Shown: positions 11,496 to 24,200 of the stretch, in pieces
How positions within the stretch are numbered: the stretch's first letter is position 1
Layout of the letters: the number at the start of each line of letters is the position of its first letter
Assembly (NCBI GenBank): GCA_003667245.1
Contig: RCNN01000142.1
Span: 1-59,887, forward strand
DNA from: Heterostelium multicystogenum
Taxonomy: Eukaryota; Evosea; Eumycetozoa; Acytosteliales; Acytosteliaceae
Direction: 5' to 3'
Length of the DNA: 59,887 nt
Made by a program: the position numbers and the translations under genes
The notes under the pieces: generated by a model
Told to the model about the DNA's origin: nothing
Database searches by the model: none
Seen by the model: the letters and a program-made list of their open reading frames with translations, nothing else

Positions 11496-12086
11496 TTAAA
11501 GGCTTAATGAATAAATCGATTTACTCATTTGAATAAAATCTTTTTCAACTTTAGTTTCCTATTGTTATTTTTAGAAATTTAGAGTTAATTCTAACTTAAA
11601 AGTTTACAAAATTTAGCTATTAAACTTACATCTCTAATTTTTGATATGAAATGGAAAGTTATTTCATTCATTTTTGTTGGATTCAATCCTTGGAACTCAT
11701 AGTTTTTTAAAAACTTCTGTTCCTTGTTGGTTAAACTCTCGAACATTTATCCACCACACAGATTTCCTTCATTACCATATTTTTTTACATCTTTAAATTG
11801 AAAATCACAAAGTATTTCCTATAATGTATAAATTATAAAAAATCAATCAGTTATTTGTAAACATTATTTTTGTTAGATATCCATTATTTACTCTTTTTGA
11901 TTCATTATATATTTCGATTCCAAAGTCATTAAGTTTTAAGATTGCTTTTTTTCCTAAATATTTTACATTGAATATATATTCTCTGGATGTTGTTAAACTT
12001 TCAGCTTCTTCTCCACAACTAACATTTCTATTCAATTTATATTTCTTATTTTTTGATTTAGAAAATATAGATAATGAATCTAACAT
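11496..12086 (-). CDS. Unrecognised small protein, three exons
   Basis: The first exon (from 12086) opens MLDSLSIFSKSKNKKYKLN and contains EYIFNVKYLGKKAILKLNDFG, loosely like the first strands of a PTB/PH-like fold. A second exon (11630-11818, after CATTATAG) gives ILCDFQFKDVKKYGN and NEITFHFISKIRD; a third (11496-11558) gives ETKVEKDFIQMSKSIYSLSL and a stop. Total about 150 residues. The first donor is uncertain (only GTTTAC fits), and exon 2 needs two single-base corrections, one in the A run near 11720. The PTB/PH-like suggestion rests on strand pattern and the Tyr-Leu-Gly triplet only; treat as unknown. Confidence 0.45.
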
Positions 12087-12920
12087 TGTTTTTAAATATT
12101 AAATAAATAAATAATATATAACTTTGTTTAATATTTTAGAAATTTCAATTTGAATTGTTGTATTTTTATGTAAATAGAATATATAGTATTGTTTTATAGA
12201 TAAAGTAGTATTAATTTAATATATTTTGAAATAGAATTTGTTTTGAATGTTTGAATTTAAATAAACAATATTACTTAGATGAAGATGAACAATTGTCGGA
12301 TTATTTTTTTAAACTCAAAATGATTGGTCAACATCATACAACAATAATATTGGGAGTAGTATAGATTAATATTATTAATATTGATATATTTTTATTATAT
12401 ATTTATACTTATAAAATTGATTCATTAATTTATCTTAACTTATGAGATGTGGGATGGTATTTAAAGTAGTGGTTTACCATCAATCCTAGATGAATGCTGT
12501 GTTGAAATTATCATAAAAGGAAAATTGTTGTCTCTGTTCAATTGTTTCACCATAGAATTAATTAAATATCAACCTCAAACCTCACACATCTTTATTGAAC
12601 TATTTTAATATCGATAAAACATAGTATCATAGAATTTGTGTTAGCTTTTTTGTCATTCCTCCATAAACACACCCAACCCCACTCCACACACTTCACAACC
12701 CAACACAATTAGGATATGTTGTTTGTTTTTCCAACAGCAGTAATTCCAACTAATATAAATATAATAAAATCCATATTGTATGATTAATCATTAATAAAGA
12801 TGGTTGTATAGATTGTGTGTATGTGTTGTATTGCATCAGGTACAAGATTTCCAAACACTTATAGTAAGAGCAAAGTAACTGTATCCAATGAAAATTTTTA
12901 TTATTGATAATCCTATTTAG
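12087..12920. other. Intergenic; C/A-rich patch at 12660-12715
   Basis: Lies upstream of the small three-exon gene and downstream of the Gln-rich gene. Mostly AT-rich, except for a C/A-rich patch (12660-12715, with ACACCC, CCCC and CACAC blocks) that stands out from its surroundings and may be a promoter element. No gene seen. Confidence 0.45.
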
Positions 12921-15900
12921 TTATTGTAATGATGTTGTAATTGATTGTTCATCTTTAGTTGTTGTAATTGTTGTGTGCTGTTGCTGTTGTTGCTGTTGAA
13001 TGTTAATTGGTGTGTTTGGTGGGAATATTGCACTAGAGAATAATCCAAGCGAATCGGAAATAGGTAAAGAATGACGTTTCGTCAATGGCAGTGCTGTTGT
13101 TAATGTTTCCAACTATACTGTTGATGTTGCTATTGGAACTGTTGAATATTGATGTTAAATTGCTGTTGTTGTTATTGTTGTTGATATTGTTGCTATTGGA
13201 CATGATGGGTGTGGATATGGAGGGAAGTGGTGATGACTGGAAGTTAGTTGGCAGACGAAGAGAATGAAGATGGTGATGTTGTTTGTAGATCCATTTGCGT
13301 TCGAAACTGGATTGTTGAAGTAGTTACTTGCTCCGCTACTAAAACGCTGATTGGTGGGTGTGACAATACGTTGCTTGTCACTGAAATAGGTTGGTCTTGA
13401 TGGGACGGTTCTCCCATGGTACCTGCTCATCGTATTGTGTGTTGAGCATCTGTGAGAGTGAATGCAAAGAGTTTGGAGAGGTAGATCTCAGTCCACCTCC
13501 GACAACACACACTGTTGCTACTGTTGTTGGTGGGCGATCCAATAGATCCAATTCTCGAGATACCGCCAGTTGGAGAATAATTTTGATAGATATTGCCAGT
13601 TGTGGAATTGTTGGGAGAAATGTTACCACTGTTTGAAAGAAAGAATCGGTGACTTTGAGGGAGTGACTATTGGAGTGTTTGGGGAAATTGAAGTTGGTTG
13701 TAATTTGCACACTGTTGACTGTGTTATAGACTTTAGTAAAAGACTAAAGGTGATCCAGGGAATGATCCAAATGTAATTGCTTTTTCCAAATCAATCAATG
13801 ACTCAAATTGAATTAAGTATGTGCTGAATTCCGGATCAAAAGACAGCTGATGAATCTTTGGCATCATTTGATCGTTGTACGATATTCTACAACCATTTCT
13901 AAGATAGTTGAAGATATCAAGTGGACTCTTCCAGAATGCAGATTTGCACATCAAAAACAAAGTAAGTTCTGGCATGTAGTTGATTTGTTGGAGATATCCC
14001 ACGATGCTAGATGATACACCCAAGTCTGCAGTTGAAGTAGGTACTGCTGAAGTTGGACTGATAGGTGACTTTGGTTTGGATATAGTTTGGAAATCGGATG
14101 GGTTTTGATAGATATTACCCTGTTTGATTTGCTGTTGTTGCATAAACAATTGCTGTTGTTGCTGTTGTCTAATCAATAGTTGTTGGTACTCCAATTGTTT
14201 TTGTTGATCCAATAGCTGCTGTTGCATCTGTAGGTATTGTTGAGAGAGTTTCAAAGCATCTTGATTCTGTTGATTCTTTGGTTGTTGGCTGGATTGTGGC
14301 TGTTGTAGAGTGGCGATGGATTGGGAGAAATTGTTGGCTTGAGTCCATGTTGTGATACTTGGGCATAGGAAGCGCCACTTGGTACAGGTACAGGAGTTGG
14401 AGAGGGAGTTGATGGTACTGGGAGAGCGGGTGATTGAATATCTACATCTTCTCCTACGACAAATGAAGATAGTGCCTGTTCTTGTTCTTGTTGAATTAGT
14501 TGCTGTTGTTGAAGGATCTGTTGTTGTTGAGCCTGCTGTTGCTGTTGCTGTCTAAATTGCTTCTGTGCCTGTACAACGTCCAATCCTGCAACGACTGCTT
14601 CTTTGGTGAGTGATTCTCTCACCTTTGTCTTCTCAGTAGCTGGACTAGTGGTATTGCTGCTTTGTTCTTGAGTTGTTGATGGCTGTTTGGAGTATTCGGG
14701 ATAGTTGTGTTTGATTTTATGTTCAGCTTTGACTTCTTCTCTTTTGCAATCTGTTGTTTTTGATGTTCTTTCCATTGCTTTGTTGCCAAAAGTTAGTATC
14801 AAATCTAAAGTATAGTTCATTCTATTCATGCATACCAAGTGTTCATAATAAGATTGAGATGCAATGTCTACACATTCATCACCAACAATTTCAAATAGAA
14901 AATCATCAACTACTTCATTGATTACACGTTGCAATAACTCATCGTTTTGTTTTTGCTGGAGTGCTTGCTGCTGTTGTTGTTTTTTCGATTTTGAGCTGCT
15001 GTTCTTTGGCTTCTTTTTCTTTCTCTTTTGCCAATTCACGTTCGCGCTTTTGTTGTTCCTTTAGTCGCTCTTTTTCTTTCTCTGCTTCCTTGAGTTTCTT
15101 TTTCTTCTCATCAGCAGAGATCTTCTTTGATACTTTTGTTGATACCTCCTCAATAACTTCATCAATAATGATATCCGCTATTTCCTCGAGCAGCAATAGT
15201 TCCTCTGCTTCCTGTTGTTCTTTCTCCTTAGCAGCTGCAATCAAATCCGCTTCAGAAACGACTGAACTTTGTATCTTTGCAATTATATCATTGAATATCG
15301 ATTGTTCTTTCTTCATTCTGGCCTCTTCAGTCTCACCTTTGTTCGATTGAATCTGCTCGTGTATTTTTCTTTGCCTGTAATTCATTTCAAAGTGAGTACT
15401 TGTGTTTCATCATAGATTCATTCATTGTTCAATCAGTAGTCATACATTGTTGGTCGTAATATTATCATAGGTATTTCTTGGTGTGCCAAATAATGAACGT
15501 GAAAGTTCCACAAGTTCATCTTTGGAGAATTGGGATTGAATCGTTATCTTTGGTTTTAACTTTGCTTTCTTTGACTTTTTTAGACTTTTTCGCTTTAGTT
15601 GGCTGTCCGCTGCTGCTGCTGCTGCTCACTACTTCCTTTAGCGGAGGAAGAGTCGGTGCTAATACACTCGGATATTCCAACAACGATTCATAACTTGCTT
15701 GTGGTTTGCTTGGATGTATCGAATAGAAAGTATCAGAGTACATCAATTTTGTAAAGAAGTTACCTAAATAGTTGGTTTCATCATCTATATACAATGGTAG
15801 ATTTGCTGTTGTTAATAATCATCATGCTTCAATTCCCAGTTTCAACCCCGTTTTGATAGTTTACCAGCTGAAAGCAAAGAGACAGTTTGCAATATCATTG

Positions 15901-16307
15901 ATTTGTGATCTGTTCGCATATGTTCTATCATTTCCTTCTCACTGTTGAACTTGAGTGAATCCAGTTGACATTTATATGAACCATTCGTTAACTTCAGTGT
16001 ATTCTCTCTGAAGAAATCAGTGAATATATAATCGAATGCACTGATTACGTTGCTCTCCTCATTCTTAATGATGGGTATATCGTATTCTAAACAATCGAAG
16101 CAGTCTAAATTTATGTACAGAATGGTAAGTTCAATTGATCGTTACGGTTTAGTTAACTTAAAACATTGTCAATGATGAATGACAATTCAGTTGTAGATTT
16201 TGAGATAAGATACTTGTAGTTTGATTAGTCAGCTTGGTGAATGCAAATGGTACACTTGGTGTTCTTTGACCTAAACCATAGCAATACTCTCTCTTTTCAT
16301 AACCTGT

Positions 16308-16346
<39 letters not shown>

Positions 16347-16489
16347 TTGTTGTGGATGTTGCTGTTGCAAAAGTCATTGTTTAATTTGTTTAATGCAGTT
16401 GAAAGCTTTGAGTAGATGTGAGTATTCTTTTGATATAGGTTTCTAAAGAATTGATTTTCATCGAGATGATTATATATATCGAAATTCAT
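12921..16489 (-). CDS. Large Gln/Asn-rich protein with coiled-coil, unrecognised family, many frame breaks
   Basis: Four exons can be outlined: 16184-16489, 15865-16104, 15446-15805 and 12921-15374. The N-terminus reads MNFDIYNHLDENQFFRNLY, followed by a Gln tract from a CAG array. Exon 2 has CQLDSLKFNSEKEMIEHMR and HKSMIL, spaced like a degenerate C2H2-type finger. Exon 3 starts with DDETNYLGNFFTKLMYSD. Exon 4 has a Lys/Glu-rich coiled coil (about 15370-14960), VINEVVDDFLFEIVGDECV, long Gln tracts, a folded-looking segment IVGYLQQINYMPELTLFLMC, and a Ser/Asn-rich tail ending in a Gln run. At least five frame changes are needed (about 16350, 15540, 15000, 14260, 13730 and in the tail). The Glu/Val-rich block faintly recalls Sac3/GANP-type proteins, but no diagnostic motif was found. 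Function unknown. Confidence 0.6.
16310..16356. repeat. CAG/CTG trinucleotide repeat encoding polyGln
   Basis: About a dozen uninterrupted CTG units on the plus strand, followed by TTG units, sit within exon 1 of the Gln-rich gene and encode a Gln tract on the minus strand. The same array is open as polySer in the neighbouring frame, which is where the frame of that exon changes. Confidence 0.85.
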
Positions 16490-16729
16490 ATCTAAATAGC
16501 AATATTATGTGTATTATAAATAAACAGATAGACTTTGATTAGTTTTAATAATGTTTTTAAAACAATTGAAAAATATGATTTGTAAAAATATATTTTTAAA
16601 ATATTCTCTAAGATTTGAATTTAATTCCATCAAAAAAGATAATGATCTTTGAAAAAAAAATAAATATTAACTTTTAAAAGACTTGTGGATTAATATAAAA
16701 ATAATATCCAAATAATGATAATCATTAAT

Positions 16730-16819
16730 CCGACTTTAACTCAAGTGGTAGAGTGTTTGACTGTAGTTTGTATCACAAGAGATATCAAAAGGTTGCTAGT
16801 TCGAGTCTGGCAAGTCGGA
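16730..16819 (+). tRNA. tRNA-Tyr (GUA) with 17-nt intron
   Basis: Acceptor stem CCGACTT (16730-16736) pairs with AAGTCGG (16812-16818); discriminator A at 16819. The D arm includes CTCAAGTGGTAGAG. Anticodon stem TTTGA pairs with TCAAA (16785-16789). Anticodon GTA is at 16763-16765, followed by G37, an intron at about 16767-16783 in the canonical position after base 37, and base 38. The T arm carries the B box GTTCGAGTC (16799-16807). The spliced length is 73 nt. tRNA-Tyr genes of many eukaryotes have such an intron. Confidence 0.93.
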
Positions 16820-16867
16820 TCTTTATTATATACATTATCCCGTAAGCGGGTATCAAAAAATGATTAA

Positions 16868-16883
16868 TTTTTTTTAATTTTTT
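16868..16883 (+). terminator. T-rich tract, candidate RNA polymerase III terminator
   Basis: Eight T residues at 16868-16875 and six more at 16878-16883 lie about 50 bp past the tRNA-Tyr gene, on its sense strand. This is the first long T run after the gene. It can equally be the A-rich 3' end of the retroelement relic read on the minus strand. Confidence 0.4.
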
Positions 16884-16884
16884 C

Positions 16885-17461
16885 AAAAGAGGACTCTTGC
16901 CCTTGCATCGCCTTATACATATATATATATATCTATATATCAAGAGCCACTTGATGTGGTTAATTATATACTTATCGTTCTTTATCATTCTCTTTACTAA
17001 GTATATAATTAACTATTCTACTTTAGTATAGCTATTTCTTGCATCGTTTTTGCTCTTTTGTCATCGAAATCCAAATTCCTTTTTTTTCACTTTTTCGCAT
17101 TACACCTAGCTTCTTCGTTACCGCCCTTTTGGCAGTCACTTTTCTATGCCCAGGCTACAATTCCCTAATCAACGTTTAGTAGGGCCACTAAATGTTTGCC
17201 TCTTTCAAGCGTATGTCTGGGTGAATCATTAGCTTATTCAGGTACTGGAGCTCTCTGTCCCCACCAGGCTTAGAACTTAACCTAATTGAACAAGAGAAAA
17301 TCTGCAGAAGGCGTGACTTTGACACTATGACGCTACCCCCTTGCCTCATTCTCATCTTTGGTAGATAGCATCATTTTAGTTCCTCAAGATACAAACTCTC
17401 AGTTGTTAATCAACTTGATGGTTCCGGCCATCCAATTAAATAAAGCTTAATACTTCTTTTA
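16885..17461. other. Probable non-coding part of the retroelement relic
   Basis: This stretch has higher GC than normal intergenic DNA here (for example 17095-17440) and no usable open frame on either strand. On the minus strand it follows the RT fragment directly, separated by a T/A run (17469-17482), and ends in A-rich sequence near the tRNA, as expected for the 3' end of a non-LTR element. The assignment is inferred from position and composition. Confidence 0.4.
16959..17013. repeat. Perfect 16-bp inverted repeat with 23-nt loop
   Basis: The left arm (16959-16974, GTTAATTATATACTTA) and the right arm (16998-17013) are exact reverse complements, separated by 23 nt. The hairpin sits between tRNA-Tyr and the reverse-transcriptase relic. 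It may be a feature of the mobile element's untranslated end or a small foldback element. Confidence 0.8.
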
Positions 17462-17885
17462 TTACCTCCTTAAAAAAAAAAAAATTTCGAAAGAGGAATT
17501 GAGGGAGGCGGTGTCGTCTGCGAATTGGAGTAGCTTCACAAGGTCCACAACCGAAGGAGGACCAATACGTCTTGTTGGAGATGGTCCGGACTTAAGACCG
17601 ACAATATTCTTGTCAGCCAAAATGGCTCTAGCCAGGGCCTCAATGACCAAAACAAAAAGGGAGGCTGATATCGGGTCACCTTGTTTGGTGCCTCTATTGA
17701 TTTTTGAAGAAGTCTGTGGGAAACCCATTAACTAAGACATTAGCAAGTGAGTCTCTAAGCATGGCCATAATGAGTTTCACGAATGGAGAAGGTATCTTAA
17801 CATGGTACAGCACTCTTTCCAATGGAGTCATGAGTTACTGAGTCAAAAGCCTTAAGCAAGTCAAACACCGATTTCTACATAATTT
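17462..17885 (-). mobile_element. Relic of a tRNA-associated non-LTR retrotransposon (reverse transcriptase fragment)
   Basis: The minus strand encodes reverse-transcriptase motifs in order: DLLKAFDSVTHDSI, KLIMAMLRDSLANV, a GTKQGDPISASLF block and the catalytic box LLQFADDTASLNS (FADD in place of YADD). The frame shifts in the upstream part (17750-17885), and both the start of the RT and everything after the FADD box are missing, so it is inactive. The RT fragment starts about 640 bp from the end of tRNA-Tyr. Dictyostelid TRE elements integrate next to tRNA genes, with TRE3 types on the 3' side, so a TRE-like origin is likely. The 16885-17461 stretch between may be its 3' untranslated part. 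Confidence 0.8.
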
Positions 17886-18277
17886 TCTACCGATTATACT
17901 GCAAATTTAAAAAAACTCGCTTTTTTTTTAAAATCGAAATAAAGTGAATCATAAACCATTATTTTTTTTTTAAATTATTTATTTTCTTTTATTATTTCCT
18001 CAATAATATATAATTATTATTAAAACTATCTCTCTGTATGGATCTATTATATAGATAATTGTAAAAATAATTGTATTTATATATATAATTTGGACTACTT
18101 TTTTTATTTAATTTATTTTCCATTTTTTTCAAGATAGTCGTATTAAGATTTATAATGTTAATATACTTCTTCATCTATTTAAAAAAAAAAAACAAAAACA
18201 ATAAAAGATCTTACATATTTAACAGTTTATAAAGTATATATATAATATTAATATTTTTGCATTAGGAAATTGCTTTA
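17886..18277. other. AT-rich intergenic stretch
   Basis: Very AT-rich (long T and A runs, 17920-17995 and 18180-18200). It separates the retroelement relic from the 3' end of tsc2. I see no gene. Confidence 0.5.
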
Positions 18278-21200
18278 TTATCTTTGCTTTTGAGATACAA
18301 AGTCAATCCAGCCATCTTCTTCTTTGGCGAATCTATCTTTTATAGTCTTAATTTGTTTAAGTCTTTCTTCAAGATTCGAAATAAATTCAAACTTTCCATC
18401 ATATTGCATCGAAATTAACTGAAATATTATCATATTGTTAGTGAACCTGTACCTAATGTTATTTCCTGAATTGAATTGTACATACGTTTGCATTAATAGC
18501 AGTTTGGACAACTAAAAATGGTAATGATTGTTCCGACACAATTTGATAATTATGAATTGGACCAAATATAGGGATCTCTTTTTTCTTTTTGATTTCAACT
18601 CTGTACCATCCAATGTCAAGTGGATAGATGACAATGTTGACAAAGTTGAACTGTCCAGAGATGAGTTGTTGATTGAATTCAGTTGGTGAGTCTGAAAAGA
18701 TTATATTTACATAGTCGTTTCCAATGTGACGTTTCTTATTGGTAAAGGTTTTGTCGTTTTCAATATTGGGCATCATTGAGGTCACATGGAAAACGATTTG
18801 AGAGATTCTATCACGCCAATGAATGGTAAACTCACCATCGGATTTTCCACTACGATCCAGGCCACCAGGATAAACATCAACACGATCCGCAATACGAACT
18901 TTTTCTCCAAGCCCAGCAAGGAGTTGATGATATCTAGGTGATCCCTTGGTATTTGAGAGGAACTCTTCTTCTGTTTTCTGTCCAGCACCAATGTAAATGA
19001 CACCAATCTTGTAGGTTTCGGAACAGAATGTATGGTCAAGAACACTGAGTGCTCTCTCAAAAGAATGTCCTGGTTTGATCTCAGTTGTCAGGTCACCTGA
19101 GAACTGGTGGAGATGATAAAACACAACTGATGGATCTAGAATTGTTGAGTCGATTGTATTCTCTGACAATGGTGGAGGTGAAGGAGAGTGTGGTGGTGAA
19201 ATTCCTCCAACTAAAGAAAGCACACTTGTTGTATCATAGTTCAGTGATCTATTTCTAAATGAGTCGTGTCCACTTGTTTGGTGATCGTCAAATAAGTTAG
19301 GAATATTTGTAAAGCTTGCAGGAGTGACTGATGGCAGAGTCGAAGATGAATTTGATTTCTGGAGTGTTGGAACACCTCCCACTCCACTTAAAGCGGCACG
19401 TGAGTACTCAGAAGGATCAACTGGTGAGGATGGTGATGGTGAATAAGGTATAGTGTGGTACTTGTTTCTGAGGTGATACTGAGACATGTGACTTGTGTGT
19501 GAAATGGATGATCCAGGAGGTATTGAGCTAACTGGCAAACTGGACTTAGGGTGATGTTGCATTGCTCCTGTTTGTTGAATCTGAATGGGAGTGGTTCCTC
19601 CAGTTGTGGTGATCGGATTTGCAAGTTGTAGAGGAACATTCCTATATTGTTGTTTGACTTGTACCAAAGATTGTTGCGAGAATGCATTGAGGTTCGATGT
19701 CAATGGGATTGTAGGGACTATTTTTGCATTTGGTTTCATTGGTTTTTGGATTGGCGGCAATATTGAAGAGATGCTAGTATTTGATACATTATTTGCTTGT
19801 AATTTAGTTGAACTTTGTGTATCAGCTGTGGTGCTTCTTGGCGATCTATTTGTTACCAAACTACTGTTGCTATTGTTACTTTTAATAGGTCCTTCCTTTG
19901 GAATCAAACCAGTAGATAGTGGCGAAACTGGTTTAAATGATGATTGAGATGATGAATAACCTCTAAGCTGGAAGGTTAGATCAATAGGTGATTGTGTGGG
20001 CGTTGGCTCGAGAACAATAGGCGAAATATTACGGTCAGTGCTTTGGGGGGAAGATGAGTTTTGATTTTCTAAAGTAAAGCTTGTGGATTTGATCAATTTG
20101 GTAGATCCATTCGATCTCTTCAGCTCATTATCACCAGTGGTAGAGGATAAAATTTGATCTTCAATCTTTTCTTCGTTTTCTTGATGAAGATCCATCTTTG
20201 GTATCTTTGCTAAACTAGCAACTCGCGGAGCTAAATAAGGTGAGTCGTCATCAACTGATAGTGAGAATATTTCTGTTTGTTTTGAAAATGAATCGCCACT
20301 ATGATTGATCGATGGGACACTGTTAAGAGTTACTAAATTCGATTTTGAAGATAGAGCAGGTGGGGGGATCTCAATTGGAATAGAAGGATCATTGCTATTG
20401 TTGTTTGCTTGTGAGGTCGAGCTTAAGAGTGGTGTTCCAGCAATAGGAGGAGAACTAGATCCAACATGCAACAATAATTGAGCATTTAGGTTCAATTTGC
20501 AATTGTTGTTTTGATTATTGTTGTTGGTAATGCTACCACTATTGCTGTTTAAACTATTGCTCTGGCTACTTTCATTGCTTTGTCCAATGATGGGTGAAGA
20601 ATAGCTGAAGTATGAGAGAATCTCTTCGTCATCGTCAAAAAGATGGCAGTGGAGGATAAAACTTTGCAAGAGTAGATAATGGATTAGGAGTATTCTCACC
20701 AGAACCATAGAATCTGTGACTATATGGACTATCAAGATTACTCTGGAGGAATATGTTTTCGTTTTCTGAACTTGAAGGTGTGAAAACCGGTATCTTTAGA
20801 TCTGTAATATCATCGAAACTATCGACCATAGTTGATTCCTCTTGAGTATTACTATCAGTTTCGGGGGCTTTTGTTGTATCTCCTCCGTGAAGCATTCGCA
20901 TCTGTTTAAAACTTTCATACAAATGGGTATCAGAGTCCAATTCATAATCTGGAAAACTATTGTTATTATTGGTTGTTTGTTGAGTTGATGTGTTTGGTGT
21001 ATCTACTTCTTCATCTTTGTGCACTTCAGCAAAAGGTGTAGGTGAAGATGAGTTTTCATTGATGTATGGAGAAAACAAAAGATTTTGAGAGGATATCAAT
21101 TTGATAGATTTGCTTTCAGTTGACTCAGCAGTGTTGCTTTCCATCTCTTCATCCCTAGATGCATCAGGGAGTAGCGATAGATTCAGGTTACACTTTAAAC

Positions 21201-24200
21201 GATCTGCATTGCTCTTTTGTGGACTGTCAATGTTGATTGTATCCAGTTCTTTTGCTAAGTTTTCAAGCCTTGCGAAGCTGTCGATTGTTGGTTGACTTGA
21301 TGATTGTTGTTGTTGTTGTGTTGGTGATTTTACAATTTCTGGTACTTTTTCCAGTGTTGTTGATTGATAAGGTTGTTGGTTCTGTGTAGTTGAGGTGTTT
21401 GGTGTATTGATGATCGAGGATGACGTTGCTGAAGTGACTATCGTTGAAGGAGTTGATAACTGCGAAGGTGTAGAATTAGATGTTGTTACAATAGTATGTT
21501 GAGTGGGTGAAAGTGACTGATATTCACCCGATACCGAAATGGGGGAAAGAGAAGGAGAGAGTGGAGAGGTAGGTGAGAATTCCTTTCTGAAATAAGTCTG
21601 CTTTGGTAAGTTGACTAATAAGCTATCGGTTGGAATGCTTTCAGAATAGAGATCAAAAGATGATGATGGGTTTTGGAAACGCATCAACCACACAACGCAA
21701 CCAGTTGCCTTTCTGTGAGTAACCTCTGCCCAACCTAGTTTACCGGTTCTAATAGAGATGAGAGAGCAACCTTGTATCCAAGTTTTGATGAGTCCTTCAT
21801 GGAAAATTGGGCTAGAATGTCTCATTGGGTAGTGGAATGGATCAAAGTCGGTATGGATATATCTGTTAAGAAGTTCAATTGAAATCTCATTAAGCAAAGC
21901 ATTTTTCTCTCGAAGTTGGCTGTCGAGTGCTTTGATAATATTCTTGACCAACAATATTCTTGAGGAGGTACTACAGGCTGTAAACCATCTTATCAAACTT
22001 TGGAATGCAACCAAAACAATGAGAGTCGAATACTTTGATCGATCAAAGAATTGGATGATCAACTTGAAAATGAATGTCAATGTTTCGAATGGTAACTGAG
22101 TAGCCAGAGTTGGAATTGAAACCATGATATTCAAATATTGCAATATTGAGAAATAAGTATCTTTTTGAGTGTTACTTGAAGTAGATATCTAGATATAATT
22201 CGTATGATTAGTAAGCTGGAAATGAAGATGGAAGGCTGTAGAATAATTATATACCTGATGCAAAGCTTTGGCAATGTTTTGAATATATTTCAGAGTAGTT
22301 CGTAATGGGAATTCACTTATACAAATGGTCAGTCCATTCAAACATATTGCTTGAATCTTATGTTTGGACTCGCTTGATAATGACCATTTCTGACATAATC
22401 CATTGAATAGTGTCGTAATAATGTTCTGTGATAATTGTTGGTTATTGGATGATGATATATATGATGCTAGATTACATAGGATTTCAAATCCTAAAATATA
22501 ATGTATTTCCTTTTTTCCTTCAGAATTCTTCATAAGAAAAGAATATTAGTTTTATGTCTGGACTTGGGTTACGTACGATCAATAGTTACCTGATAATCTG
22601 TTATAGAATGACCTAGTGTCTTGTCATTGAGTAGTTTAATGATTGTATTTACAAATGATTCGATTTCATGATCGAGTCCAATGAGGATATATTTGTTCTT
22701 GAGGAATGATGAGAGTGTTTCTAAAATGAAAGTGTAGAGTTCAAACGAATTTTCTCTTGAGAGTCTATCCACAAGAAGATTCCATATGACAGCAATCGAG
22801 AAGAATCCATCGTTGGCTGGCTTTTTCTTTTTTGATTGTTGTGATTGCTGCTGTTGCTGTTGAAGTGAAGGTGGATTTGCACCACGAGGAGACTTCACCA
22901 TCGATGAAAATTCATTGATAAAGAGATTGGTGCTTGAACAATGTATGAATGGTGACGATACTTTTCCATATTGAATTTGGTACCATTTTGTTGAGGACAA
23001 ACTAGAAATAGACATCAATATTTCTTTGCGAAGCTGAAGATTCTCATGAGAGAGGTGTGAAAGTAAAACATTCCAAGCTTCGATAGTCATTGCACAAGCG
23101 GGATGAACAAATCGCGATGAGAAAATGCTAATCAAACCTTGGATTGCAAGTCTTGGAATATCTTGGAGTTGCGATGATTCACGAATTGCACGGTCGAGAT
23201 TATTGATGAGTATATGATAAGAGGCAGGTGTGATAACTTTGGTTGCCATTTCGACTATCAACTCAATACCTGCAATGCGAATAGTAATGTCTCTATCCTT
23301 GTGAATGTCATTTAGTGCTGGCAGTATAATACTCTCGATGATATCCTCACCATAGATAACATGGTAACTAGAGTACAACTGCTTCATTGTCTGGAGGATC
23401 TTTTTCCTCAGCTTAGTTCTAGTTTCTTTTTTAAAGAAGAACTCGACAAGTGAGTTCATCTTTACGATCCACATTGCATGTGAAGGGTGTATCTGTGCTA
23501 CCTGCGATTGAATGATTTTCATCAACTGTTCCTCAGTCTTAAGCTTGAAGAAATAAGAACTGACCTTGAATAAGTCAGTGTGACTACCCTGAAATAGCTG
23601 CTGCTCATCGAGCTCTTCAATGAGATTGATAGTATCACGCAGAACTTTGGCCAGTGAACTGTTGTTGATGTTATTTAGAGTCGAGCTAATGTCGTTATAT
23701 ATCGAAGTGTTGTTTACACTCATGAGTGTTTGATTGGAACCAGAAGCTCCAGTTGCCAGGTCCATTGTATTTGGGTTGCTTTGGAGAATATTTTGGCTGT
23801 TAGGATGAAGTGAAATGTCACCCTCCTCAAACATGGAAAATCAATAAATAAATTCTCTCGATAATGATGAATATAAGTTGCCACTCTACATGTAGATCAC
23901 GTCCAAACTTTTTGATAAGTCGACGAATCGCCAATATGACTTCAAATGCGATGATCTCCTGTCTTCCAACGAGTGAGTTGAAGAGAGATGGGAGGATGAA
24001 TGCCGGACTGATTCCAAGAGTAGGGATACGCTGTGGTCCCCACACCGACATACCAAGGAAGAACACTGCTCCACGGAGAAGATTGATTGTTTGTCGGTTG
24101 TGTGGGTCGTTGAGGATTGAGCAGAGCGCGCTAATACCCTGGTGAGTGTAGCGTTCCAGCAGCCGTTGCATAGTCGTGCACGACTTGTCGCATGCGATAT

